A stretch of 34,885 bases of DNA from Bacteroidota bacterium (GTDB taxonomy: Bacteria; Bacteroidota; Bacteroidia; Chitinophagales; Chitinophagaceae). A program made the translations under genes and the position numbers. This document shows positions 1 through 8,983 of this stretch, in pieces. Under the pieces are notes generated by a model. It was not told where the DNA came from and did no database searches. It was given only the letters and a program-made list of their open reading frames with translations. Location of the stretch: NCBI GenBank assembly GCA_947454025.1, contig CANGIZ010000018.1, positions 1 through 34,885 on the forward strand, in the 5' to 3' direction. The first letter of the stretch is position 1, and each line of letters starts with the position of its first letter.

Positions 1-2360
1 CTTATTTGTGCATTCATTAATACAAAGCTTGGAGACATAGTTGGCACTTGATAAATTGGTGGATTTGTCAAGGTACTTGTTACTCTTTTTTTGCCATTAT
101 AGGTAATGGTATAATTCAGCTTCCAGGCATTGGATGTTGCATAGTCAATACTCAAGAATGCACGATCCTTTGCAATAAAGGGACGTTCTAATAATTGGCC
201 ATTATAAGTTTGCTGTACATCAAAATAACGATAAGCTAACCTTAGATCCACTTTTTTAATAGGTGTAATATTTAATTCTGTTTGAAAACTATTCGAAAAA
301 GATTTTCCCTTCAAATTATAAAAACGCACTTGTCTCGCATACTCTAAATCCACTACTACTTGATTGCTAAAATCATTTCTAAAAAAGTCCAACCCCAAAG
401 TAGCAGGATTGCCAAACAAATTAAACTTCTGATCCAAGCTAATGCCTTTATTCCATGCAATTTCAGGATTCAAACCATATGCAGCCCCATTCCTACTTGG
501 ACTAATTACAAGTATTCTCGAACTTACCAAGGCACTATTGTTTTCTGCTAAAATATTAGCGGTTCTTTGTCCTCTGCCTGCACTGAATCTAAATGTAGTT
601 CCTTTAACGGGTTCATACCTTACATTCAAACGTGGAGTTACAAATGCACCATATAAATTATTATCATCCGCTCTTATCCCTGCCACCATACTCCATTGTT
701 CATTGGGCGTATAGGTATATTCAAAAAAGGCGCCGGGCACTATTTCTTTTCTTGCAAAATAGTTAGTCTTAAAGTCTTCTTTGTATTGATCATATTGAAA
801 ACTCAACCCTGTTCTGAATTTATGAATAGTAGAATTGATTATAGATTGATAAATTAAATTGCTGTAAAAGCTTTGTTGTTTTGCATTGTAATTGGTTAGG
901 CCAAAATAAGAATTTTGTTGATGGTCAACGGCATCCACTTGCAACCCTATACTCTTATATTTTTGTTGCGGGAATACATAACCCAACTTGCCAAATACTT
1001 CATAGCGTTGGGTATTAATAGAAAGTCCATAATGATTTTCGGTACCCTTATCTACATTTGGATTGAATGCAACCTGCCCTCCTAGTTTTTCATCTTTCAA
1101 AACTTTCACTCCAAATTGCGCTAGTGTTCCTTTACTATTATCATATTTGTAACGGTTTACTAAACTCAATGTATTTCCTGTAGGTACATCTTTAAAACCA
1201 TCCATGTTCATATCTACTGCATGTTGTAAAAAATCATCGTGCAACATTAATCCGGTTGACCATTTTGTATTGAGCTTGGTGGCAAGATTAATATTTAAAT
1301 CGGTCTTCCCTAAATCATTCACATATACATTACCTAATAATTGTTCAGCTGATTCTGGTTTTTTTAATTCTACATTAATTTGGCCTGCGATACTTTCATA
1401 CCCGTTGGCTACTGAACCTACACCCTTGGTTAATTGTATACTTTCAATCCAAGGACCGGCAATGGAATTCAATCCCAAAGGAGTAGCCAAGCCTCTTGGA
1501 CCGGGTAAATTTTCAACAGTTAATTGCGTGTAGTTGCCGCTTAATCCCAGCAACTGAATTTGCTTGGAACCAGTAACGGCATCATTGTAGGAAACATCCA
1601 CCGACGGATTGGTTTCAAAACTTTCACTCAAATTACAACAAGCCGCTTTTAACAATTCAGTACCCGTCATTACCTGTGTGCGAATTGGATTTAAATACGG
1701 AATAAAGCTGCCCATTTGACGACTAAATACAGTGACTTCATTCAATTGACCCTTTGATGCCAAAACTATTTTTAAATCATTGGCATGCACAACGGAAATG
1801 GTGTCTGCCTTAAAACCAGTATAACTTACAATAAGCCTTTGACTTGCAGGATTCATATGAATTGAAAAAACACCGAGGCTATCGGTAAGCACGCCATTAT
1901 TGGTTCCTAGCCAATATACACTTGCGTTTAACAATGGTTCAAATTTACCTTTTGTATTATCTTGCAATACCACGCCTTTAACAAGGGTCTCCGTATTTAC
2001 GCCTTGTTTTTCATCTTCTTCCATTTCACGATAATGACAACAAGCTGGCAAGGCAGTGTAAATAATATCTTTCGCTTTTTTGTCAATTAGGTCGTGGCCA
2101 ACCAATAAAATTTTATTTTGTATTTTCTCTAGGGAAATTTGTGCTGGATCATATTCCAAACTAAGCATCTTGGTATCCACATCCCATACGCCAGTTTTTA
2201 CGCCTTTTAATTTAACAGCTAATTCTATTCTGGCTTTGCATTGTTCGCATGCGCCAAATACTTTAAAACTAGTGGAAGTGATTTGTCCGTTTTTTGTATC
2301 CTGTGCAAAACTTACTATGTTCACAAGCGTCAAACACATTAGTAATATATATGTTTTCAT
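1..2360 (-). CDS. TonB-dependent receptor with N-terminal heavy-metal-associated (HMA) domain, 3' end cut by window
   Basis: The frame is open from an ATG at 2360 to the window edge, giving at least 786 residues and no stop. Residues 1-20 are a signal peptide ending SFAQ. An HMA-like domain follows at about 28-95, with the metal-binding pair in GACEQCKARIE and the closing VGHD. A CxYR-type segment (LPACCHYR), a carboxypeptidase-regulatory-like domain (VKGVVLQD to YTGF) and a TonB plug come next. The plug contains KAACCNLSESFE, LGLSGNYTQL and GYESIAGQINVE, and the remainder reads as barrel strands. It should sit in the outer membrane and import a ligand using TonB energy. The HMA domain and the upstream HYC_CC_PP gene point to copper or another soft metal, but the substrate is inferred. 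It is probably co-transcribed with the gene at 2414-2797, 53 bp upstream. Confidence 0.93.
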   Translation of the reverse strand, partial: MKTYILLMCLTLVNIVSFAQDTKNGQITSTSFKVFGACEQCKARIELAVKLKGVKTGVWDVDTKMLSLEYDPAQISLEKIQNKILLVGHDLIDKKAKDIIYTALPACCHYREMEEDEKQGVNTETLVKGVVLQDNTKGKFEPLLNASVYWLGTNNGVLTDSLGVFSIHMNPASQRLIVSYTGFKADTISVVHANDLKIVLASKGQLNEVTVFSRQMGSFIPYLNPIRTQVMTGTELLKAACCNLSESFETNPSVDVSYNDAVTGSKQIQLLGLSGNYTQLTVENLPGPRGLATPLGLNSIAGPWIESIQLTKGVGSVANGYESIAGQINVELKKPESAEQLLGNVYVNDLGKTDLNINLATKLNTKWSTGLMLHDDFLQHAVDMNMDGFKDVPTGNTLSLVNRYKYDNSKGTLAQFGVKVLKDEKLGGQVAFNPNVDKGTENHYGLSINTQRYEVFGKLGYVFPQQKYKSIGLQVDAVDHQQNSYFGLTNYNAKQQSFYSNLIYQSIINSTIHKFRTGLSFQYDQYKEDFKTNYFARKEIVPGAFFEYTYTPNEQWSMVAGIRADDNNLYGAFVTPRLNVRYEPVKGTTFRFSAGRGQRTANILAENNSALVSSRILVISPSRNGAAYGLNPEIAWNKGISLDQKFNLFGNPATLGLDFFRNDFSNQVVVDLEYARQVRFYNLKGKSFSNSFQTELNITPIKKVDLRLAYRYFDVQQTYNGQLLERPFIAKDRAFLSIDYATSNAWKLNYTITYNGKKRVTSTLTNPPIYQVPTMSPSFVLMNAQI

Positions 2361-2413
2361 TTTTAATACTTTAATCCATTATAAAATAGTCATGCTATTA
2401 AACAATAGATGTA

Positions 2414-2797
2414 TTAAATTAAAAAAGTAGAAAGTGTTGCTTGTTTATCCTGCTTGAACAGTATGGGAGGCGCGTGTAAATAAAAAAGATTTTTTGTAGC
2501 GATAGTAACAGCCTGTGCTTGCTTATAAGAAACTAGGGTATGCACCAATGCTAATATGAAAGAAGGGCTTGTTTTATGGTATTCCGCTTTTTGCTGATCA
2601 AGCGATAATTTAATTTGTTTTTTTTCATCCTTACAACAGCCCGTGTTGATCATTCCACATTTTGGACACTTATCCTTTTTCTTACTAATCAATGACCAGC
2701 CTGCAAATTTATTCATGCAATAATGCATATTAATAGTAGCTCCAATGGTAGAAGCACTATACAATACCATTAATAATATGACGATTGCCTTTTTCAT
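2414..2797 (-). CDS. HYC_CC_PP family small exported Cys-rich protein
   Basis: This 127-residue protein has a signal peptide (about 1-20) followed by the family signature: HYC at 25-27, CPKCG at 44-48 and a CC pair at 54-55. A Lys-rich stretch and a weakly conserved tail follow. Proteins of this family are small, periplasmic or membrane-attached, found in Bacteroidota, and usually sit next to metal-linked TonB receptors, as here. The role is unknown; metal binding through the Cys/His set is inferred. The start is set at the ATG at 2797 and not an in-frame GTG at 2815, because the signal peptide begins MKKAIVILL and a perfect -7 promoter box (2803-2810) lies between the two. It is probably the first gene of the operon with the receptor. 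Confidence 0.85.
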   Translation of the reverse strand: MKKAIVILLMVLYSASTIGATINMHYCMNKFAGWSLISKKKDKCPKCGMINTGCCKDEKKQIKLSLDQQKAEYHKTSPSFILALVHTLVSYKQAQAVTIATKNLFYLHAPPILFKQDKQATLSTFLI

Positions 2798-2802
2798 TAA
2801 TA

Positions 2803-2810
2803 CAAAGGTA
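2803..2810 (-). promoter_or_regulatory. Bacteroidota -7 promoter box TACCTTTG for the HYC_CC_PP/receptor operon
   Basis: The minus strand reads TACCTTTG, a perfect match to the TAnnTTTG -7 element of Bacteroidota. Only 5 nt separate it from the ATG at 2797, so the transcript would start at or next to the start codon. No convincing -33 TTTG was seen. Confidence 0.6.
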
Positions 2811-2827
2811 GACACTAAATGGGTCTC

Positions 2828-4018
2828 CTATTTGCGTCTTCCGAAAGATTTTTTATGAGCTTGCTTAGGATTGTAAGCAGGGGTTGGGCCAAATTCTTCA
2901 GGAACTGCTCCTTTTAGCACAGGAGCGCCTAATAATTCCTCGATAGTTGCAAATTTTGATTGCTCCTTTTCCCCAACCAACGTAAACGCAGTGCCTGTAG
3001 TTGCAGCCCGAGCAGTACGACCAATTCGGTGAATGTAATCCTCCCCATCATTAGGAACATCGTAATTAATAACCAAGTCAATGTCATCAATATCAATCCC
3101 TCTACTTAAAATATCAGTAGCAACTAAAATATTGGTTTTTTGATTTCTAAAATCCTGTAAATATTGCTCTCTGCTTTTTTGATCTAAATCAGAATGAATT
3201 TCTTCTGCTGCTAGTTTTGCACGCTTTAGTTCCGCGGTAAGTACTTTTACATTTTGTTTTTTAGAACAGAACACAATCACTTTAGTAAATTTTTTAGAAC
3301 GCAACATATCCTTTATAATGGGCACTTTTTGTGCTTCATATACTACAAATGCTTTTTGTGTAATTTGTTCAGGCGGCTTTGAAATGGCAATGTTTATTTC
3401 AACTGGATCAATTAATATTTTTTTAGATAAATCGCGCATTTTAGCTGGCATGGTTGCAGAAAATAATAAATTCTGTCTTTCCTTAGGCAAGTATGTAATG
3501 ATTTTTGCAAGGTCGTCGCTGAATCCCATATCGAGCATTCTATCTGCTTCGTCTAATACTAAATACTTTAACCCTTTCAATTTTACATAACCCATATTTA
3601 AATGTGCAATCATTCGACCTGGCGTACAAACGACAATATCAACCCCACTTGTTAATGCTTTTTTCTCAGCAGTAAATGAATTGCCATCTCCACCTCCATA
3701 TACTGCAATAGAACTTACATCGGTAAAATAGGAAAGTCCTTCGATGCTCTCTGCAATCTGAATAGCCAACTCACGCGTAGGCACAATCACCATGGCGTTA
3801 ATATCTCCTGCCGTGTGTGGCATGGTTAATAAACGATGTAATAACGGAAGTAAAAATGCGGCAGTTTTCCCTGTGCCCGTTTGCGCTGCTGCAATAATAT
3901 CCTTACCTTCTAAAATGGGCACCATGACCTGTTGTTGAACAGGCGTAGCATTTTCATAACCCATCGCATCAATCCCTTCTAATATTCTATCATCCAACCC
4001 TAAATCAATAAATTTCAA
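2828..4018 (-). CDS. DEAD-box ATP-dependent RNA helicase, RhlE-like
   Basis: This 396-residue protein holds the full helicase core. It has a Q motif (F3, TPVQ 25-28), Walker A AQTGTGKT at 45-52, PTRELA at 80-85, TPGR at 132-135, DEAD at 156-159, SAT near 187, and HRIGRTARA in the second RecA domain. The tail is short and basic (KKSFGRRK). It should unwind RNA duplexes in the cytoplasm, in ribosome assembly or mRNA turnover. The frame extends upstream to a TTG at 4054, but that codon overlaps a perfect -7 box. The start is therefore placed at TTG 4018, giving MKFIDLGLDD, which is how relatives begin. The tail is much shorter than in helicases with RNA-binding extensions such as DbpA or CsdA. 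Confidence 0.93.
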   Translation of the reverse strand: MKFIDLGLDDRILEGIDAMGYENATPVQQQVMVPILEGKDIIAAAQTGTGKTAAFLLPLLHRLLTMPHTAGDINAMVIVPTRELAIQIAESIEGLSYFTDVSSIAVYGGGDGNSFTAEKKALTSGVDIVVCTPGRMIAHLNMGYVKLKGLKYLVLDEADRMLDMGFSDDLAKIITYLPKERQNLLFSATMPAKMRDLSKKILIDPVEINIAISKPPEQITQKAFVVYEAQKVPIIKDMLRSKKFTKVIVFCSKKQNVKVLTAELKRAKLAAEEIHSDLDQKSREQYLQDFRNQKTNILVATDILSRGIDIDDIDLVINYDVPNDGEDYIHRIGRTARAATTGTAFTLVGEKEQSKFATIEELLGAPVLKGAVPEEFGPTPAYNPKQAHKKSFGRRK

Positions 4019-4043
4019 AATAACTTGTTTTTCTAATAAGTTA

Positions 4044-4051
4044 CAAAGATA
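4044..4051 (-). promoter_or_regulatory. -7 promoter box TATCTTTG for the helicase
   Basis: This is a perfect TAnnTTTG match on the minus strand, 25 nt upstream of the proposed TTG start at 4018. It rules out the longer reading of the helicase gene, since the upstream TTG would not be transcribed. Confidence 0.65.
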
Positions 4052-4084
4052 CAACTAATTCAAGGGAGATATGCTTATACTGAA

Positions 4085-5605
4085 TTAATACAGTGATGAA
4101 AGCAGTGCGAGCTTTTTGTCCGTTGGCAAAGGCGCTACATTTAATTTGGTATCAAATACCATTACTTTCTTTTCCGCTTTTATATACTTTGGCCATTGCA
4201 TTAAACCTGCGCCGTTGGGATTACCGGTTTTGGCAAAGTTTACCCAATAACTTGACATCTGATCAGCAAGTTCAAAATCCTCTTTTATAAACGGGCGATT
4301 TTTTATAGTATGCAAATTATTATAGGCATAAGGCACTTCCCCTGTATGAAAGGCACCAAAATCATTAGCAGGTGAGGATGGAGGGAGTTTGCGATTAAAA
4401 CTATAAACAAATATTGGAGCTCTGCCATGTTCGGATTGTAAGCTAGCCCAAGTGTACCCTTGCACGCCAAAGGTTTGATCACGACTCATTTCCCCTTGTG
4501 ATACAGCTGCAATTGCGTCATCCGTTCCTGGATATTGTTCCAGTATTTTTTCAGCATTCGCTCCAAATTGTTGTTTAATGGATTGTACATATTTATCAGC
4601 AGTCAATGGCGGTCCCATTATTTTATCATCTAAGTTCCAGCCCAATAAAGTGGGAACATCATTTTGTTGGCCATTCAAATAAGTTTGTAACATAGAACTT
4701 GGAACTACATATCCATCTTCAAATGCACCAATCGCACCAGGGTTTGCATTTAATATTTCATCTGCTGATTTATTTCTTAATTCTTTTATTGAATTACAAC
4801 CTAATGATTTTGCAAAATCAACACCAGTTGCTTCAGCTTGGTTTAAATGCATAGCAGGTCTTATTGAACTAGGCAAAATACTTCCTCCACTTTCTGCTAT
4901 CGCCCCATGAATAAGTCCTTTTGTTAATGGTGAAGCCGCTAAAAAATTAACTGCAAATGCACCAGCCGACTGGCCTGCAATGGTTACCCTGCCTGGGTCG
5001 CCGCCGAATGAGGCAATATTGTCTTTCACCCATTTTAAAGCAGCAACCATATCTAAAATAGCATAATTGCCAGACACATGATGTTCGGATTCTTTGGTTA
5101 ATTCAGGGTGTGCTAAAAATCCGAACACGCCTACTCTATAATTTATAGAAACAAATACAATGTCTTTTTTTGCCATTGCAGTTCCATCATAAATATCACA
5201 ACCTGAACCACCACTTCTAAATCCACCGCCATAGATATAAACAAGTACCGCCTTTTTTGTGGTAGATTTTTTGGGCGCCCATACATTTAAATATAAACAG
5301 TCTTCACTAATGGGTTCCTTTGGAATTAAATACTCCTCCGACCAGCACATAAAAGGTACAGGAGGCGCCTGAACAGGACTTGGACCAAATGCAATACATT
5401 TTTTTACCTCCTTCCAAGGCTTTATAGGCTGTGGCGCCTTCCAACGTAAATCGCCAACAGGTGGAGCAGCAAAAGGAATCCCTTTAAAAATTTGAACGCC
5501 TTCATTCAACATACCACTTACGGCACCGGACTTTGTAGTCACTACAGGCGCTTGAGCTGTTAAAAAAACTGGGATAACCATAAAAAGCAAATAAATGTAT
5601 TTCAT
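4085..5605 (-). CDS. Exported carboxylesterase, type B (COesterase) family
   Basis: The protein has 506 residues with a signal peptide (1-18, ending FLTAQA), so it acts in the periplasm or is secreted. Family marks in order are KGIPFAAPPVGDLRW (41-55), SEDCLYLNVW (100-109), oxyanion hole GGGF (126-129), nucleophile elbow GQSAG (211-215, Ser213) and GAFHTGEVPY with catalytic His420. The acid falls in GWNLDDK, where Asp327 stands at the position usually held by Glu. It should hydrolyse carboxylic esters; the substrate cannot be told, though acyl groups on plant polymers or xenobiotic esters are typical. It stands alone, divergent from the DUF5686 gene across a 217-bp gap. Confidence 0.92.
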   Translation of the reverse strand: MKYIYLLFMVIPVFLTAQAPVVTTKSGAVSGMLNEGVQIFKGIPFAAPPVGDLRWKAPQPIKPWKEVKKCIAFGPSPVQAPPVPFMCWSEEYLIPKEPISEDCLYLNVWAPKKSTTKKAVLVYIYGGGFRSGGSGCDIYDGTAMAKKDIVFVSINYRVGVFGFLAHPELTKESEHHVSGNYAILDMVAALKWVKDNIASFGGDPGRVTIAGQSAGAFAVNFLAASPLTKGLIHGAIAESGGSILPSSIRPAMHLNQAEATGVDFAKSLGCNSIKELRNKSADEILNANPGAIGAFEDGYVVPSSMLQTYLNGQQNDVPTLLGWNLDDKIMGPPLTADKYVQSIKQQFGANAEKILEQYPGTDDAIAAVSQGEMSRDQTFGVQGYTWASLQSEHGRAPIFVYSFNRKLPPSSPANDFGAFHTGEVPYAYNNLHTIKNRPFIKEDFELADQMSSYWVNFAKTGNPNGAGLMQWPKYIKAEKKVMVFDTKLNVAPLPTDKKLALLSSLY

Positions 5606-5641
5606 TGTACTACTTTAAAGTATTGAATCATATTAAGCAAG

Positions 5642-5686
5642 CACATTCAATTTACAAAAGTTTTAAATGGCTTTGCATTGAATGTG
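5642..5686. repeat. 10-bp inverted repeat in the divergent promoter region
   Basis: The arms CACATTCAAT (5642-5651) and ATTGAATGTG (5677-5686) are perfect reverse complements separated by 25 nt. The inner sequence can pair a little further (CAAAAG with CTTTG, one bulge). It lies between the divergent esterase and DUF5686 starts, about 40 bp from the esterase ATG, so it may be an operator or a leader hairpin. The rest of 5606-5822 is AT-rich with no clear -7 box; TATCTTGC at about 5807 is only a weak candidate. Confidence 0.45.
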
Positions 5687-5822
5687 AAATTAAACTAAAA
5701 ATAAGCAGGAGTTTTCTTACACAAAAAGTATAAAAAAGCCCAAATTTTGAATAACTAGCTGATAACTAACAGTCTATAAAACACTTGCTATTAATGGAAT
5801 CAGTGATTATCTTGCATACTTC

Positions 5823-8333
5823 ATGAAGCAGCGCATTTTCTTTCTTTTTTATACCCTATTATTCTATTTCGGTGCACAAGCACAGCACCCTGCTATGCTC
5901 CATGGTAAGATAATGAACGGATTCACAAAAGAACCCACTGGCTATGCATCAGCAAAATGGAAATTGGCGAAAAACGGCGTTATTAGCGACAGTATCGGAA
6001 ATTTTAAAATTCAAAAAAGTAATTTCAAGACTGATACTTTAATTATTGAATATGTTGGATTTGAACACGAGTATTATCCAATTACAAAATACAACAACGA
6101 CACTTCGGTGTTTATTTTAGAAAAAGTAAAGTTGAATGATGAAGTTCAAGTTAAAACAAAATTTAACAAGGGCTTGCGATGGTGGAAACAGGTTGTTGCA
6201 AATAAAGAATTGAATAATCCCAATCAACATCCTTATTATAGAGCAAGTTTATACAACAAATTGGAGTTAGACCTAAACAATGTAAAAAGAGAAAGCTTTA
6301 AGCAGATAAAATTTTTAAAACCTTTCTCGTTTTTATTAGACAATATCGATAGCCTCACAGAGAGCAAACCATTTTTGCCCATTTTTCTTACAGAATCAAG
6401 TTCTGATTATTATTATTCAAAAGATCCAGAAAATTCTCGCGAGTACATTAAAGCAACCATGACACATGGTATGCAAAATGAAACCCTCATGCAATTCATA
6501 GGGGGCGTTAACCAAAAAATGAATATTTACGAAAATTATATGCGCATTTTTGGTAAAGAATTTATAAGCCCAATCAGCGATATGGGTGATAAATATTATA
6601 AATACCGAGGAGCCGATACGCAGTATATAGAAAGCGCTAAAGCATATCATTTATATTTTTCGCCACTTAAGGAAGGGATAAATGTGTTTTATGGTGACGC
6701 TTGGATTGACGCGAGTAGTTGGGGTATTCTAAAAATAAACATGAATGTTGCAGCTACTGCCGACATAAATTATGTGAATAGATTAAGTATTGTTCAAGCT
6801 TTTAAAAAGCAGAAGACCGGGGGGATTATGCTCTTTAAAAACAATGTAACTGCCGATTTATCTCCATTCCCGAACGATAAACTAACTTTTATAGCCAGAA
6901 AAAGTACTTTTTTTCAAAATTTCGATTTTGACTCCACTGTCGTTTTTAGTAACATAAAAATGAACAATAGAAAAAACGAAATTGTTGTTCAGGAAAATGC
7001 CCAACTTAATAATGAATCATTTTGGCAGTCAACAAGGCCTGAACTTTTAAGCCATAACGAGAGGAAGGTTATAAAAATAATTGATACTTTAAAATCAATT
7101 CCTTTATTTAGAGAGTATACAAAGAATGTAGAATTTCTTGTGGATGGTTATCGAAAATTTGGCAAAATCGAGATTGGACCTTGGTATAAATGGTTTAGTG
7201 GTAATCAACTCGAAGCAATGAGAATTCGATTTGATATTGGAACCACCAACTTGTTTAGTAAAGACTTAAAGCTTAATGCCTATATTGCTTACGGAACAAA
7301 AGACCAAAGATTCAAGAATCGGTTTGCAGTTCAATATAAAATTCCAAAGAGCAATGGATGGTTTATACAAGCATCCTATTTAAATGACTTAGATAACGGA
7401 AGGGTATGGTTTAACGAAGAAGATGCTAGTATTGATAATATTTTCAGTCAAGCACTAAGACGTCCAGGAATTCCTCAAAAGTTTTTAGGGGAGGCTGAAA
7501 TTAAATTGACTGTTGCAAAAGAATTTCGTTCTGGCTTGTCAAACTATTTGACACTCACCCATACAGATTATGATCCTTATACTCCCTTGCCTAGTAAAAA
7601 CAATTATAACAATGGCACTAATGACAAGTTGATAAATACCGATATCATGTTTCGAATTAGGTATGCGCCAAGTGAGAGAAAGATAAGTACAAGCAGAAGG
7701 CAGATTAGAATTAACGGAACGGATCCGATTTATGAGTTGAGAGTGAGCGAAGGCCTAAATGGATTTTTGGATGGAGGATACAAATACACTAAAGTTTACA
7801 CAGGCATCAGTCAAAGAATTCGCATACCGAATTTTGGAGTGGTTAACTATAATGCATATGCTGGAAAAATAATAGGGGACAGTCTTCCGTTTATGTTATT
7901 AGAATTGCATCCTGGAAATGAAGTGTTCATGTATAATAAAAACGGATTTAATTTAATGAACCGTTTCGAATATTTTAGTGACGCGTTTGCTGGATTTCAA
8001 ATTGAACACAATTTTGAAAAAAAATTAATTAATCTTATTCCTATTTTAAGAAAAACAAAACTTAGGCAGTTTTGGACTCTAAAGGGAGTTTGGGGAGAAA
8101 TGAATTCGTCGAATAGAGTTTTTAACAGGACTGAATTTGGACCTTACCAATTAAGATCATTGCGCTCACATACCTATTTGGAATATGGCACTGGATTTGA
8201 TAATATTTTTAAATTCTTTAGGATAGATTTTCTTTGGAGAAGCGCTCCTCCTTATCCACCTAATTTTACTCCTTCGAGAATGCAGCCGGTGCAAAATTTT
8301 GGCGTGTTCGGAAGTTTAAGGCTTCAGTTCTAA
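5823..8333 (+). CDS. DUF5686 and carboxypeptidase-regulatory-like domain outer-membrane protein
   Basis: The protein has 836 residues. Residues 1-20 are a signal peptide (FGAQAQ). A carboxypeptidase-regulatory-like beta domain follows at about 25-110 (GKIMNGFTKEPTGYASA, DSIGNFKI, YVGFEHEYY). The DUF5686 region starts with KGLRWWKQVVANKELNNPNQH, and the long C-terminal half has alternating aromatic strands ending SLRLQF, a typical last beta-strand with terminal Phe. An outer-membrane barrel is therefore likely. The molecular role of DUF5686 is not established. Length and order match the family's usual design. The gene is monocistronic, and its stop overlaps the stop of the convergent gene at 8330. 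Confidence 0.9.
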   Translation: MKQRIFFLFYTLLFYFGAQAQHPAMLHGKIMNGFTKEPTGYASAKWKLAKNGVISDSIGNFKIQKSNFKTDTLIIEYVGFEHEYYPITKYNNDTSVFILEKVKLNDEVQVKTKFNKGLRWWKQVVANKELNNPNQHPYYRASLYNKLELDLNNVKRESFKQIKFLKPFSFLLDNIDSLTESKPFLPIFLTESSSDYYYSKDPENSREYIKATMTHGMQNETLMQFIGGVNQKMNIYENYMRIFGKEFISPISDMGDKYYKYRGADTQYIESAKAYHLYFSPLKEGINVFYGDAWIDASSWGILKINMNVAATADINYVNRLSIVQAFKKQKTGGIMLFKNNVTADLSPFPNDKLTFIARKSTFFQNFDFDSTVVFSNIKMNNRKNEIVVQENAQLNNESFWQSTRPELLSHNERKVIKIIDTLKSIPLFREYTKNVEFLVDGYRKFGKIEIGPWYKWFSGNQLEAMRIRFDIGTTNLFSKDLKLNAYIAYGTKDQRFKNRFAVQYKIPKSNGWFIQASYLNDLDNGRVWFNEEDASIDNIFSQALRRPGIPQKFLGEAEIKLTVAKEFRSGLSNYLTLTHTDYDPYTPLPSKNNYNNGTNDKLINTDIMFRIRYAPSERKISTSRRQIRINGTDPIYELRVSEGLNGFLDGGYKYTKVYTGISQRIRIPNFGVVNYNAYAGKIIGDSLPFMLLELHPGNEVFMYNKNGFNLMNRFEYFSDAFAGFQIEHNFEKKLINLIPILRKTKLRQFWTLKGVWGEMNSSNRVFNRTEFGPYQLRSLRSHTYLEYGTGFDNIFKFFRIDFLWRSAPPYPPNFTPSRMQPVQNFGVFGSLRLQF

Positions 8334-8860
8334 TTTTCATTTTTAAAAAAATCAAGTACTTCAGCCCAATCATTTACACGAATATGATGGGTGTGATGAA
8401 TATTATGGGATGCCGTAAACAAAATGGGCTTGCCTTTGCAAAAATCTAAATTCTTGCAATGATCATCAATTAAATAGTGCGTATCTATCACGCTTTTATC
8501 GCCGCAAAAAACGATGTTTTTCCAACTTATAAAGGGGAAATATTCTTTGAGCCATTCCGTTTTTTCAAATAGAGACTGTGGAAACTCCATAGCTGCAGAA
8601 ACTATGTAAATTTCATAATTCAACATCAATGTTTTAATCGCTTCCAATGCACCTGGCATGATGGGAGCCGTTCTAAAAAACCCAGGGGTAAAGCAAAAGT
8701 TTCTAACCGCTTGCTTATCGGGAAAAGCCTCAGACTCAGGAATACCCAGCATTTGTGACCGGTCAATACGAAAGCCAAAATCACGTTCATACCAGTCAAT
8801 CATATGGGTTTCAATGTCCACCAGTACATTGTCCATATCTACCGCAATAATTTTTTTCAT
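8330..8860 (-). CDS. HAD-superfamily 5'(3')-deoxyribonucleotidase-like phosphatase (NT5C family)
   Basis: This is a 176-residue cytoplasmic protein with the HAD nucleophile motif DMDN (Asp8, Asp10), the NT5C-type PGFFRTAPIMPGALEA segment, motif II in IVSAA, and the acidic motif in YLIDDHCKN near the C terminus. The family dephosphorylates deoxyribonucleoside monophosphates and helps balance dNTP pools; substrate choice here is inferred from family only. The ATG at 8860 fits directly before MKKIIAVDMD. The last codons overlap the end of the DUF5686 gene by 4 bp on the opposite strand. The 123-bp gap before the pirin gene holds both divergent promoters, with only one-mismatch -7 boxes visible. 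Confidence 0.88.
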   Translation of the reverse strand: MKKIIAVDMDNVLVDIETHMIDWYERDFGFRIDRSQMLGIPESEAFPDKQAVRNFCFTPGFFRTAPIMPGALEAIKTLMLNYEIYIVSAAMEFPQSLFEKTEWLKEYFPFISWKNIVFCGDKSVIDTHYLIDDHCKNLDFCKGKPILFTASHNIHHTHHIRVNDWAEVLDFFKNEN

Positions 8861-8983
8861 ATTAGACCAATTTGCAAGCTCAATTTAACGAAAAAACATT
8901 TAGTACAAATCTGAATTAGTTAACATAGATTCATTGTAAAAGGGGGATATTTGCTGAAATTTGTATTCTAAAATATCAATCAT

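Noticed and set aside
360-2430. Several plus-strand open frames of 63-116 codons opposite the TonB receptor
   Set aside because: They lie antisense to a continuous, domain-rich receptor frame and show no signal peptide or family features of their own.
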